A DNA stretch of 64,000 nt, taken from assembly GCA_900074745.1 (NCBI GenBank), contig LT598468.1, positions 620,001 through 684,000 on the forward strand. Direction: 5' to 3'. Position 1 is the stretch's first letter, and each line of letters starts with the position of its first letter. The notes beneath the pieces were generated by a model. That model had not been told where the DNA came from. It ran no database searches and saw only the letters and a list, made by a program, of their open reading frames with translations. Below are positions 10,008-18,762 of this stretch, piece by piece. This stretch comes from Lachancea mirantina (taxonomy: Eukaryota; Ascomycota; Saccharomycetes; Saccharomycetales; Saccharomycetaceae). A program made the translations under genes and the position numbers.

Positions 10008-12392
10008 TTATAGGTAACTTATAAATCTATTAAACAGTTCCTTCATGCTCAAAGAATAATTAATCTTTTCTTTCCAGATGACTCTGTCGAGCTCGCGTCT
10101 CCCTAAATCCAAATCTATCTGGTCCAGCCTGTAAATCGCGTATCCCTTCCGCCAACCGTACCCAACAAACAACACGAGAAACACAACGATTGTAAGGTAG
10201 CTTGAAATGAAATTCTGGGTTTGCCAATAGAAAAAATTCTGGAACCCGTTCAGCAGCAACAGCAGCAGCGTCATGACTAACCCGTAACAAGCAAGATACG
10301 GTTGTAGTGGCGATTTGTACGGGTACTCTCTGAGATGTCTTGAGATAATGTCGGGTCTTCTCTTCAACGCGAGATAGAATCTTAAAAATGCAAAATTCAT
10401 GGCACTCCACATGATAACGCTGCCCATTGTGCCAATATTCACGAAAACAACAAAAGTCTCCGTACTGTTCAGATTCAGACACAGTAAGCTCAAAAACCCG
10501 AAGAGCCCACAAAAAATGACACACGCATACGGAACGCCTGCTTTGGTGCACCTTAGAAAAAAGGATGGTGCCTTTCGTTGAGTTGCCATTGAGTACAGTG
10601 TTCGGCTTGAAGCGTAGAGCTGTGAACTGGCAGCGGAAATACCGATCCCAACGAAAAGTCCGTTCACAGCAGACGATAAACGGCATCTCTTGATAGACTG
10701 TAACGCAATTACCCAAGGAGATTGACTTGAGCTTTCGTGCAATAAGAAGTTTGGATTAGACGCAGTATAGCAATTAAGTCCCCCTAGTAAGTTTATGACA
10801 CCATCAAAATTGCTATAGTTTGTCTGGGACGCCGCGGATACATTATTTGGCGAGTAGTAACGTAACAGTCTTGGATCACCAGAATAAAAATTGAGACCAA
10901 CCACGAATATGGACAGAATGTAAAATACGATCACACGTGTGAATATTCTCTTGGTAACTGTGGGGACTGCTTTGCGGGGATTTTGAGCTTCACTTGCCGC
11001 CACAAATCCTATCTCGGAGCCAACGTACGAGAATACTGCCACCAAGGACGAAGCGATGCAGCTGCAAATACCGCCGCCAAATCCCGGGACGCCGTTTTTC
11101 GAGCCATAGCCCGTATCGAGAAGATCGAAAGTGGGTCGAAACGGTCCAAAAGTGATATCAGCGGATGGAGATTTGCTTGAATTCCAGAATTTAAAACCGA
11201 TAAAAGGGCCTCCCAGGGCCCCCACATTTTGTATTATCATTAAAAGAATAAGTGTCAAAACTACCAGTAGCTTGAGAGCACTTGCAAGATATTCGAATTC
11301 TCCGTAAAACCGCACGTCGCTTAAATTGAGCGACGTGAGGACTACTACCATCACCGTGATTGTAGTTGCTGTCCAAGCTTTGTCTGTGGAAAGTGGTGCA
11401 AATACCGGGTAGTAGGAAAGTATGATGGTCGAGGCGATAAGCTCGGACGGAAATGCTACCGCATAGGACAGCCAATGACACCAGCCTACACTAAACCCGA
11501 ATGCTTCCCCAACAAACCGAGAACAAAACCCTGAAATGCCACTGATCAGTGGAATGAGTGCCACGACTTCTGCAAACGAAAGAAGAGTCGCTAATATTAT
11601 AGAACCACCTATAGCATATCCAATCAAAGCTCCCAAAGGTCCAGCAATTGAGAAAGCTTTTCCAGAATTCAAGACCACCCCGACACCAATCGTTGCGCCC
11701 AGTGATATCATTTGTAGATGCCGGACTTTCAACTTCCGCTGTATAGTGGGTCTTTCAGCATGCATGCGATTCGCTTGGAAAATCAAATCCGACGAGCTTC
11801 GAGACGTTGAGGCCTCGATTTCTTCGCATACCAGATGCTTATTTTTTTCAAATCGGCAGTCAATATAATCATTCTCCAGAATCTCCTCATCAATAACAGC
11901 AGTTTGGTTAGATTTTGCATCCAAGATCAAATTTTTCTCTCTGTAAAGTGACATTTCAGTTCTTTGTCGGTGGAAAAGCGATTTGAAGCGCTTAGATGAT
12001 GAAGAATGCACTTTCGCCGGCGATGTGATTCCTCTTGTAAACGTAGTATAAATGTCTTCTGCGGTACCAAGCCTAATGCCACTTTCGGAACTTAATTTTT
12101 CCGTATCTTTCAATTTATCTCGCATTTTTAGTTCTTTATTCAGTGCCCTATCGTACTCATTAAACGTCTGGTAAAGCAGCCCTTGTTCATGCATATCACC
12201 CTGCATGCGCCGGTACAATCGCGTCAAATAAAATTTGTCGTCTGCCATCTGATCTTTGTAATCATCCGGAAGTACATTCACGACTCGTGTGAATGTCCCG
12301 GAATCGACAGTAACTGCATCTGAAAGTTCTTCGATTGGAAGGCTGGGAAAAAGTCCGGGCGCCGCACTATTGTGCCCCGAACTACCAGCCAT
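10008..12392 (-). CDS. SSY1: Ssy1-like plasma-membrane amino-acid sensor
   Basis: 794 residues (S. cerevisiae 852). A long hydrophilic N-terminus (about 1-218) is followed by an amino-acid-permease fold with about 12 membrane segments, beginning RKLKVRHLQMISLGATIGVG near 220. The oversized N-terminal arm and a large extracellular loop with N-glycosylation sites (NNVS, NYSN) separate it from ordinary AAP-family permeases and are hallmarks of Ssy1. In yeast Ssy1 does not transport. With Ptr3 and Ssy5 it detects external amino acids and triggers proteolytic activation of Stp1/Stp2, which induce permease genes. It is convergent with the probable ICS2 and divergent from SLI15 (226-base gap). In S. 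cerevisiae SSY1 is on chromosome IV, so its place here reflects the unduplicated order or a local insertion. Confidence 0.9.
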   Translation of the reverse strand: MAGSSGHNSAAPGLFPSLPIEELSDAVTVDSGTFTRVVNVLPDDYKDQMADDKFYLTRLYRRMQGDMHEQGLLYQTFNEYDRALNKELKMRDKLKDTEKLSSESGIRLGTAEDIYTTFTRGITSPAKVHSSSSKRFKSLFHRQRTEMSLYREKNLILDAKSNQTAVIDEEILENDYIDCRFEKNKHLVCEEIEASTSRSSSDLIFQANRMHAERPTIQRKLKVRHLQMISLGATIGVGVVLNSGKAFSIAGPLGALIGYAIGGSIILATLLSFAEVVALIPLISGISGFCSRFVGEAFGFSVGWCHWLSYAVAFPSELIASTIILSYYPVFAPLSTDKAWTATTITVMVVVLTSLNLSDVRFYGEFEYLASALKLLVVLTLILLMIIQNVGALGGPFIGFKFWNSSKSPSADITFGPFRPTFDLLDTGYGSKNGVPGFGGGICSCIASSLVAVFSYVGSEIGFVAASEAQNPRKAVPTVTKRIFTRVIVFYILSIFVVGLNFYSGDPRLLRYYSPNNVSAASQTNYSNFDGVINLLGGLNCYTASNPNFLLHESSSQSPWVIALQSIKRCRLSSAVNGLFVGIGISAASSQLYASSRTLYSMATQRKAPSFFLRCTKAGVPYACVIFCGLFGFLSLLCLNLNSTETFVVFVNIGTMGSVIMWSAMNFAFLRFYLALKRRPDIISRHLREYPYKSPLQPYLACYGLVMTLLLLLLNGFQNFFYWQTQNFISSYLTIVVFLVLFVGYGWRKGYAIYRLDQIDLDLGRRELDRVIWKEKINYSLSMKELFNRFISYL

Positions 12393-12618
12393 CCTAAAAA
12401 TCCAGATTTCTAGTCCTTTATAGGTACCCCACGAGCCTCGTTCAGCTTGAATTTTGTGATCTCAGCTCGTGGTTATCGTCCATTAGATCTCAAGTTGCCG
12501 AAGCTTGATAACGAAAAAGATCCTCGTTACAAATGACATTACCATCTTCACCAAAAGACAAGATCATCGCCAAGGATATCTTGATCTTCATCAATAACAA
12601 TAGGAGCTATTGATAGGT

Positions 12619-14922
12619 ATGGAATGGGCGGTCCGAATCGCCAGACGGAAAGCTTACTATATTCAGGGCGGATCGCGCTCAATAATCGAGTCATTAAACA
12701 AGTATAATGAGGCGATATCTGAGGGCCAAGAAAAGATCAATACCGTGTGTCAAAGAAGCTTAGTTTGGCTTGATAATGAAATGCATAGATTCTATCAGAA
12801 GAAGGAATTGAGTGGTCAAAATGACAGAATTTCAGGCGAGCAAGGTCGTAAGAGTGAGATTGGTTTAGAACTCCACAGACAGGATGATATAACAGATACA
12901 AAAACAAGGTCACCAGCAGGTCCTAGTGTTTTTGAAAACGGTAATAGGACACACGAAAGTGCAGTTCCCGAATCGAACGCCGTTGAAGAAGAAATTGATA
13001 TAAATGGTAGGCGGACACAGTCTCCTGTTACAGAATATGACGTTGTGGATGAGAAAGGCGACGACAACGACGACAGGAAATGTGATGAAACCAAAGAAAA
13101 TCTGGAAAATTATAGTACAAGACCCTCTGAAAACCCCTGGTCTCCATATAAAAAGTCAGAATCGACTTATGCCGGTACAGAAAATGGCTCTCGCAGTGGG
13201 ACGCATTCTACTGGAAACGTTGAATCAAAATATCGCGAAAATGTTAAATCTCAACAGCTGCAGACAACTAGTCGACAGGAGTCCCCACAACCCCATGAGT
13301 CTGAAAAAGGCGGACAGTCTAAAGATGTCGCGAATCCTACCCTGAGCAAACCGGTACCTGGTTATGGTACTGATCGGTCTCGAGGCAATACACAAATAAC
13401 TACTACCAAATCTCAACGACGACCTGATATGTTTGTACCTCTCCCGAGCAAAGATCCCTTGGTTGTGTTTCATAAGAATAGGGAATCAATTACAATTGAC
13501 ACTAATCCTCTCGAGGCTGGAACTCGAAGGATATCGGCAACTAATTTGCATTTCAAAACCAGTCCATCTCTTCCCAAGGCAAAAGCTGCACAAACTTCAC
13601 CACGATCCAATGTTTTTGATAGATTGACTTCTACTTCGACAAAATCATTCGAGAAAAAGGCTAGATCTCGAAGTCCAAGGCGAGATATTCAATTAAAAGT
13701 TGACCATTCTCGAGGCAGCACTAATACCTTGAACCGCCGAAGTCCTGCTAAATCTATCGATGATTCTAATCAAGAAATTCAGGAAACTCTGAAGACCATT
13801 TTCAGCACAGAGATCCCCAAACTGTCAATTCCGACTTCTAAGTTGACCGAAAACTCAGAGAAATCTCATAGAGTAAGACAAGATGGTAAGAGAACTTCCT
13901 TGATTCCTAAATTGAGTGGTAAAACCATGGTTGGGTCTCCACTTTTACATCGGAACAAGTCTCCGAGATCCAAATTGGTCTTGAGCAGCCCTGATCATTT
14001 TAAAACTTTACCGGCTCATCACTTTGTCGGTGAAAGTCCTGCTAACCCGCGAAAGACCGCGACAAAACCTTTATCCACCTTCCGCTCGAGAGAATCAATT
14101 TTCGAAAGAAAGGTTTCATTCGATAACGGGTCGGATAATTTTGTGGGTGCCGACAAGCATTCCATTTCTAGGATCCAAAAGGACTTGAAAACATCTGCGA
14201 AAGATCGGGAGAAAAGAAACTTTGCACACTCATTGACTGCGGACACCCCATTGCAAGAAAGCGATTCGAACCCCACAGGCACACAAGTGAGGAAAAGAAT
14301 TAAAGTGTCGAACGATAGGCTGACTAAATTCCAGCTACTTCCGCAGGGTCCCAGTGAAAAACAGGACGTGAAGAAGAAGCTAGACAAAAGATTATCTGAA
14401 GTAATGAGAACTCAAAAGGAGCTACAAAAGAGGAAGCAAGAACAGCGGCTGCAAAGGCGTAAATCACAAATTGAGCATGACGTCAAAAAGCGCAGAACGA
14501 AAATTCTTAGTGGCTCCACTCGCACAAATCGCTTACTGACACAAGTCGGTGCCCAGAACGACAACGTAGCACCTTTCGTGAACGGAGGTGTTTTTCTGCA
14601 TGATGTTAACACAACAGATCATAGGGAATTCATTAACCATAGCATGAATGAAGATTTTGCCGGCGATGACCTGACATTACCAGAGATACTTTCAGACTCC
14701 GATGCTGAAGACATCCAAGTTCTGGCCTCTTGGGCTGAGAACCCACAACTTTGCGAGCAGCTTTTAGCGCAACAAAATTGGAAGCCGGAGTCGATATTCG
14801 GTCCCATACCACCACTTCATATCGATGAAATCTTCCAGATTTCAAGGCTTTCTAAACTCAAATCACGCCAATCTACTAACCAGGCAAGCCCAGGACATTT
14901 TGGAGAGGTCAGAAAGCTTTAA
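12619..14922 (+). CDS. SLI15: INCENP-family chromosomal passenger protein Sli15
   Basis: I start at ATG 12619 (an in-frame TTG lies 9 bases upstream), giving 767 residues beginning MEWAVRIARRK, matching the short N-terminal helix of yeast Sli15 that binds Bir1/Nbl1. The centre (about 60-560) is Ser/Thr-Pro-rich and basic, suited to microtubule binding and Cdk control. A highly charged single-helix-like stretch covers about 570-615. The IN-box, which activates Aurora kinase Ipl1, covers about 683-740 and includes LTLPEILSDSD and FGPIPPLHIDEIF. It convergently faces CNS1, as in S. cerevisiae (YBR156C/YBR155W). Role from the family: scaffold of the chromosomal passenger complex, correcting kinetochore attachment and stabilising the anaphase spindle. 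Confidence 0.95.
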   Translation: MEWAVRIARRKAYYIQGGSRSIIESLNKYNEAISEGQEKINTVCQRSLVWLDNEMHRFYQKKELSGQNDRISGEQGRKSEIGLELHRQDDITDTKTRSPAGPSVFENGNRTHESAVPESNAVEEEIDINGRRTQSPVTEYDVVDEKGDDNDDRKCDETKENLENYSTRPSENPWSPYKKSESTYAGTENGSRSGTHSTGNVESKYRENVKSQQLQTTSRQESPQPHESEKGGQSKDVANPTLSKPVPGYGTDRSRGNTQITTTKSQRRPDMFVPLPSKDPLVVFHKNRESITIDTNPLEAGTRRISATNLHFKTSPSLPKAKAAQTSPRSNVFDRLTSTSTKSFEKKARSRSPRRDIQLKVDHSRGSTNTLNRRSPAKSIDDSNQEIQETLKTIFSTEIPKLSIPTSKLTENSEKSHRVRQDGKRTSLIPKLSGKTMVGSPLLHRNKSPRSKLVLSSPDHFKTLPAHHFVGESPANPRKTATKPLSTFRSRESIFERKVSFDNGSDNFVGADKHSISRIQKDLKTSAKDREKRNFAHSLTADTPLQESDSNPTGTQVRKRIKVSNDRLTKFQLLPQGPSEKQDVKKKLDKRLSEVMRTQKELQKRKQEQRLQRRKSQIEHDVKKRRTKILSGSTRTNRLLTQVGAQNDNVAPFVNGGVFLHDVNTTDHREFINHSMNEDFAGDDLTLPEILSDSDAEDIQVLASWAENPQLCEQLLAQQNWKPESIFGPIPPLHIDEIFQISRLSKLKSRQSTNQASPGHFGEVRKL

Positions 14923-15046
14923 AGATGTTTCAATCTTTTTTTGAAGCATACGTCCTAACAAACTACTTTTTCGCATATAAAACCGAGCAAGCTTTAATGG
15001 CTAACAATTATCTAAATACAGATTACTTAAAATCTTCTTGAAAACC

Positions 15047-16180
15047 TCAAACTCTTTTCTTCAAAGCGTCCGTTTTATTCCATTTCCTTAACCAGTCCTC
15101 ACTTTCTGCCTTCGGCACGAAGTATATTCTCAATGCTTGATCGAATAAAGGTACCGAAGGTTTCTCCATTTTGAGTACGTCATGAAAGCTGACTTTCTTC
15201 CCAATCTTTATCAAACCGCCAGACTCGGTTTCCATGTATGCAATCAGCTTCTTTAGAGTAAAATTTTCATGGCCAGGGAACTCGAACCATTCTTGAGGTC
15301 TCTGCAACAAAACAGCGAGCAAATCTTCTGGTGAGCTTAATTCACCCACAGCAGCAATGAAATCAAATTCATCGGTGGTTGGATACATCGCAGTAGCAGG
15401 AAAAATCAGTTGTGATTCGATATCGGCCTTGTCCTCAAGATGCATTCTAGCTTCGTCCAATAGAGTTGGTGAACTTCGCGTCGTAATAGACTTGTAGCCC
15501 CTTAAGAGGACAGCGGCGTTCAATAAGACCTCTGTCTGCTCGCGTTCCTTGGCTTCTTTCTCCAATTTCTCTTGTTTAGCTGTCAATTCGTCTTTCCGTC
15601 TCGCAATAGTTGCAGCAAGTAATTGAAATGGTTTGTTTTCATGATCGAATTGCAACCCAAAATTGCAAGCCTGTTCTGCTCCGTCAAGCTTATCGAGCTT
15701 CAAAAAAGAATTGGCCATACGGTAGTAGCATTTGACGTTTTTCGGGTTAAGTTTCAGAGCATTTTTGCAATTATTGATACACTTTCTGTAATTCTTCAAT
15801 TGGAATTCACATGCCGCGGTATTCGCAAACAGGGACTCATTTATACTGGAATCACCGCACTTAATTTCGATGCCCTTACTATAAATCTCCCGGGCATCCT
15901 TGTAACGCCCGACCTTATAAAGACCATTGCCTTGATTTTTAAAATTTTCGGCGATCTCGTGAGGTTCACCTTCATAAGCCAGAGCCTTAAGCGCTTGGAG
16001 TTCCATGTTCTGCCCCCCTTCTCCATCTGTATCGTCCAAACGGGTCATGAAAAATGGCATCCTATTCAGCTCTTCTAGCACGTCATCGGCACTTTTATTT
16101 TGGAATTCCGTCAGCTGCGGAGGCAATGCGGGCTGTCCCGGGCCTGGAACGTACCTTTTTGGTTTCTCGTATTTCGACAT
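15047..16180 (-). CDS. CNS1: Hsp90 co-chaperone Cns1 (TPR protein)
   Basis: The ATG at 16180 gives 377 residues; a longer frame from a GTG was discarded. The N-terminal PGPGQPALPPQL and MNRMPFFMTRLDDTDGEGG stretches match yeast Cns1 closely. Three TPR repeats lie at about 80-195, with the carboxylate-clamp Asn/Lys/Arg residues seen in co-chaperones. A charged helix follows (about 205-225), then the C-terminal wheel domain (about 230-377). In yeast Cns1 is essential: it links Hsp90 and Hsp70 and, with Pgp1, supports folding of eEF2. Convergent with SLI15 and divided from the upstream KRE2-type gene by under 200 bases. Confidence 0.97.
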   Translation of the reverse strand: MSKYEKPKRYVPGPGQPALPPQLTEFQNKSADDVLEELNRMPFFMTRLDDTDGEGGQNMELQALKALAYEGEPHEIAENFKNQGNGLYKVGRYKDAREIYSKGIEIKCGDSSINESLFANTAACEFQLKNYRKCINNCKNALKLNPKNVKCYYRMANSFLKLDKLDGAEQACNFGLQFDHENKPFQLLAATIARRKDELTAKQEKLEKEAKEREQTEVLLNAAVLLRGYKSITTRSSPTLLDEARMHLEDKADIESQLIFPATAMYPTTDEFDFIAAVGELSSPEDLLAVLLQRPQEWFEFPGHENFTLKKLIAYMETESGGLIKIGKKVSFHDVLKMEKPSVPLFDQALRIYFVPKAESEDWLRKWNKTDALKKRV

Positions 16181-16374
16181 TTGTAAGTAATTCACAAGCC
16201 CGCAAGTCGCTGCTTCGTGACCTATGTAAGAGTTGATTCATTGGAAGAGTTGGTTCGACTCACTTGTCCAGGAATGCGTAATGGAACTTTGAAAAATTTG
16301 AGATCATTATCGACGGCTCATCGCGATAAGCCCATCAAAGTGAGCCTAAAACGAGCTCATATGGTCATTGTTCA

Positions 16375-17694
16375 TTAGTGAAGCGCATCCCAACCAGCAG
16401 GCTTTACCATTTTGTTCACTTCGAAGTACTTGTTACCACAAGAATAGCCCTGGAAAGTGAAGTCGTTGTTCTGGTCGCATGCGCACTTGTTCTTGGTCCA
16501 AAGGTCTTTGTCTAGTGGGCAGTTGTTGTAAGGAGGGTGGTAATAGCCAATGTCAGGGAAATAGTGGATCTGGTCTCTGGGCAAGAACAATGCTGCTGCG
16601 ATGGAGTGGACGGGAGCATCGCCCCAACGTTCGTAGAAGAAGCCACCGGATTTGTCCAAGTAGTCAAAGTAGTCGCGGTACGGCTGAGATCTCCAAAAAT
16701 TGAGGTTAGCGACTTCAAAGTTGGACCAGAAGTGACATAAGTTATAAGTTTTGCCCTTGTCGTCGGAAACGAAGTCCATCATGTTGTTGTCGTGCACGTA
16801 TTCGGGGTGAAGTTTGATGAAGTCCTTGGTGGTCTTCCAGAGCGTCTTGATAGTGGCCTCGTACTCGTGGATCGAAATCGTGAACCCGTAAACTTTGTTG
16901 TTGTCACGCATCCACTTGAACACATCGTAATCGATATCGCAGTGGATCTTGATATCGGGTTCGACACGCCAGTACCAGTCAAACTCGTCCAAAAGAGGGT
17001 GTCTCCAGAAAAACCCAGACTCGAAACGACACATGTGACGGTAACTTTCAGAGTCCCCATAGATGATTCCCTTCATATCGATCCTGGTCTGCGCCGCTTT
17101 ACCCTGGTCGATCCAAGATGGGTACGACCAATGTTCCTCGGGGATAACGCCGAATTTCGCGTCACCGCTTACAGTACGCGACACCGTAGTCTTGAATTCG
17201 TCGCTGAATTCTTCGTCGTTCAAAAATACCCATGTGTACTTGAACTTGTTGTTAAAACGGTCTTCGACGTGACGGATCGACTCAACAATAGACCACAGGT
17301 CGCTGTTTCTGACCAAACTGACAAAACACGCCTTCACGTCGCCGCTGCCGTAGCCAGCCAGTCCATTCTGGTCCATGGTGACATTCTCACCGCCTGCTGC
17401 TTTCAACAGTTCCAACGCTTCTTGGTTCGGAGCCACTTCTTCATATTTTTCACCGGCTTCTTGCGCACTTTCTGCCTTTTTACGCGTTTCTTCTTCCATT
17501 TTCTCGGCTGAACTTGAATCCCCACTGGTTTGTAACCCTTTGAAACCCGCTAAAGGCGCTTGGAAGTTGTCTAGAATTGCCTTCGGGGATACGCTCGTTA
17601 CGGCTTCGTGATTCGAAAATCCCCAGCCAAAAAAGACCAAAAGACCGGCAAGCAACGCGTACCGAAGGATCCGCTTACTGACACGAATCGCCAT
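16375..17694 (-). CDS. KRE2: Kre2/Mnt1-type Golgi alpha-1,2-mannosyltransferase
   Basis: 439 residues, type II membrane protein: a short cytosolic basic tail, signal anchor about 8-27, a charged Glu/Lys-rich stem (about 60-90), then the glycosyltransferase family 15 lumenal domain. Visible family motifs are FFWRHPLLDEFDWYWRVEPD, SIHEYE, LCHFWSNFE and FYERWGDAPVHS, plus the C-terminal Cys pattern CPLDK...CACD...SCG. It aligns better with Kre2 than with Ktr6, although those two are, as I recall, duplicate copies in S. cerevisiae; next to a LEE1/AMN1 block this is presumably their single ancestor. Role: adds alpha-1,2-mannose to O-linked and N-linked glycans using GDP-mannose and Mn2+. A long TATA run at 17785-17796 sits about 90 bases upstream. 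Confidence 0.9.
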   Translation of the reverse strand: MAIRVSKRILRYALLAGLLVFFGWGFSNHEAVTSVSPKAILDNFQAPLAGFKGLQTSGDSSSAEKMEEETRKKAESAQEAGEKYEEVAPNQEALELLKAAGGENVTMDQNGLAGYGSGDVKACFVSLVRNSDLWSIVESIRHVEDRFNNKFKYTWVFLNDEEFSDEFKTTVSRTVSGDAKFGVIPEEHWSYPSWIDQGKAAQTRIDMKGIIYGDSESYRHMCRFESGFFWRHPLLDEFDWYWRVEPDIKIHCDIDYDVFKWMRDNNKVYGFTISIHEYEATIKTLWKTTKDFIKLHPEYVHDNNMMDFVSDDKGKTYNLCHFWSNFEVANLNFWRSQPYRDYFDYLDKSGGFFYERWGDAPVHSIAAALFLPRDQIHYFPDIGYYHPPYNNCPLDKDLWTKNKCACDQNNDFTFQGYSCGNKYFEVNKMVKPAGWDALH

Positions 17695-17784
17695 CGTTCA
17701 AAGTCTCTTGAAAAGCTAAGTTTGGAGGTCGTTTCAGAAGTTGTTGATATCGATAAAGCGATTTCGACTTGATTTTCAAATTGA

Positions 17785-17796
17785 TTTATATATATA
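17785..17796 (-). promoter_or_regulatory. TATA element upstream of the KRE2-type gene
   Basis: An uninterrupted T/A alternation (TATATATAAA on the minus strand) lies about 90 bases before the ATG at 17694, a usual spacing for a yeast TATA box. No other candidate is as good in that promoter. Confidence 0.5.
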
Positions 17797-18067
17797 CGCA
17801 TGTAGAAGAGAACCGTACAGAAATACACCGTCGATAATGAAACACCATATAAAGACGCGTCTAGCCCTACTTCAAGACAAGAACCGGCAGAAGCATCAGT
17901 ATATAGCCTCTTTACGGCCTCTGCATTGACAGTGTGTATAGCAGAGGACCAGGCTGATGAAAATGTCATTCCAGGGCCTTTTTCTGCTGCAAAAGTCGTC
18001 TAGAATAGCATACGTTACCGAAAGTTAACGCACGCTCGTACGTCCTACATCCTACGCCAAGCTTTAT

Positions 18068-18430
18068 GACTGTCTTACCAAGAAGAAGGGCACTTTAGAG
18101 ACTCCAAACTCTCAAGACGCATTATACGTCTCTCTGGAAACATGCTCACCAGAGCCCCGGAATCCAGGGCTCAGACTTCTTCTTGGCAAAAATTTTGATC
18201 TAAGAAACCGGAAACGAAATGACCATTGTGCCCGGCTTGTTTGGGGCCGGTCAACGTTCATTCAGCTATGGGTTGAATAGTCTGCTCCGTCCATCCGGTA
18301 TCAGTATTAACTCAGCTTTGACGCGTCTGTTGCGCCCGGAAAGACACACCAGAGAAACCACGTCAAAGCTTTAAATATCAAAAGGACGGAGCATTCGGTT
18401 TCTATGAAATTTTGGTAATTAATATTATCT
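18068..18430 (-). ncRNA. Putative structured non-coding RNA, H/ACA-snoRNA-like 3' end
   Basis: The stretch has no reading frame of note but carries three perfect long inverted repeats in nested order. One is a 10-bp helix (18384-18393 with 18283-18292) enclosing a second 10-bp helix (18361-18370 with 18314-18323), itself enclosing a 4-bp stem. Another is an 11-bp helix (18176-18186 with 18078-18088) enclosing stems of 6 bp (18167-18172/18152-18157) and 6 bp (18128-18133/18097-18102). Read on the minus strand, the last helix is followed by four bases and then ACA at 18073-18071; helix plus spacer is 15 nt, the spacing of an H/ACA box. An AGACTA word that fits box H (ANANNA) follows the first helix. 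A Reb1 word and a TATA box lie upstream on the same strand. Ends are estimates: 3' about 18068, 5' somewhere 18400-18470. I could not match it to U1-U6, RNase P/MRP, SRP or telomerase RNA signatures. Confidence 0.5.
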
Positions 18431-18508
18431 TGAGATAGTATTAACCACTACTGATGATTGGTTTCTCTAACAAGAATGAAGGACGAAATCTCATCGAGGC
18501 CTGCACTC

Positions 18509-18547
18509 TTTATATACTTATGAAAATTTTTGACAGTGGTTACCCGG
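18509..18547 (-). promoter_or_regulatory. Reb1 word plus TATA box, promoter of the putative RNA
   Basis: On the minus strand a Reb1 site (CCGGGTAA, 18547-18540) is followed 23 bases later by TATATAAA (18516-18509), about 115 bases ahead of the first strong helix of the candidate RNA. Reb1 with TATA is a common arrangement for yeast polymerase II promoters, including snoRNA genes. The stop codon of the upstream CCCH gene is 18763, so the site is too far downstream to serve that gene. Confidence 0.5.
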
Positions 18548-18762
18548 CGTATAAATAAGACAGTAGGGTATACAGTTACTAGGACGGCCGCGAAGATGAG
18601 GATGAGAAAGATGCGACTAGGAGTGTTTGAAAAGTGCGAGAAGAGCTTGAGCAGTTGTAGCATTGTAGCTAGGATTTTTAGAGATTTCTGGGAAATTTTC
18701 CGGAAGTTTTTTGGTCCGAATTTGGCTTAAATAGGTGCAAGAACGTAGAAATTCCATCGACC

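Noticed and set aside
18068-18430. Candidate RNA as U1, U2, U4, U5, U6, RNase P/MRP, SRP or telomerase RNA
   Set aside because: The hallmark words (5' splice-site complement, branch-site complement, GCCUUUUAC loop, ACAGAA box, telomere template) were not found on either strand.
18448-18663. 71-codon minus-strand ATG frame with a possible membrane helix
   Set aside because: Overlaps the Reb1/TATA promoter of the putative RNA gene and matches no small membrane protein I know; could be revisited with proteomic evidence.
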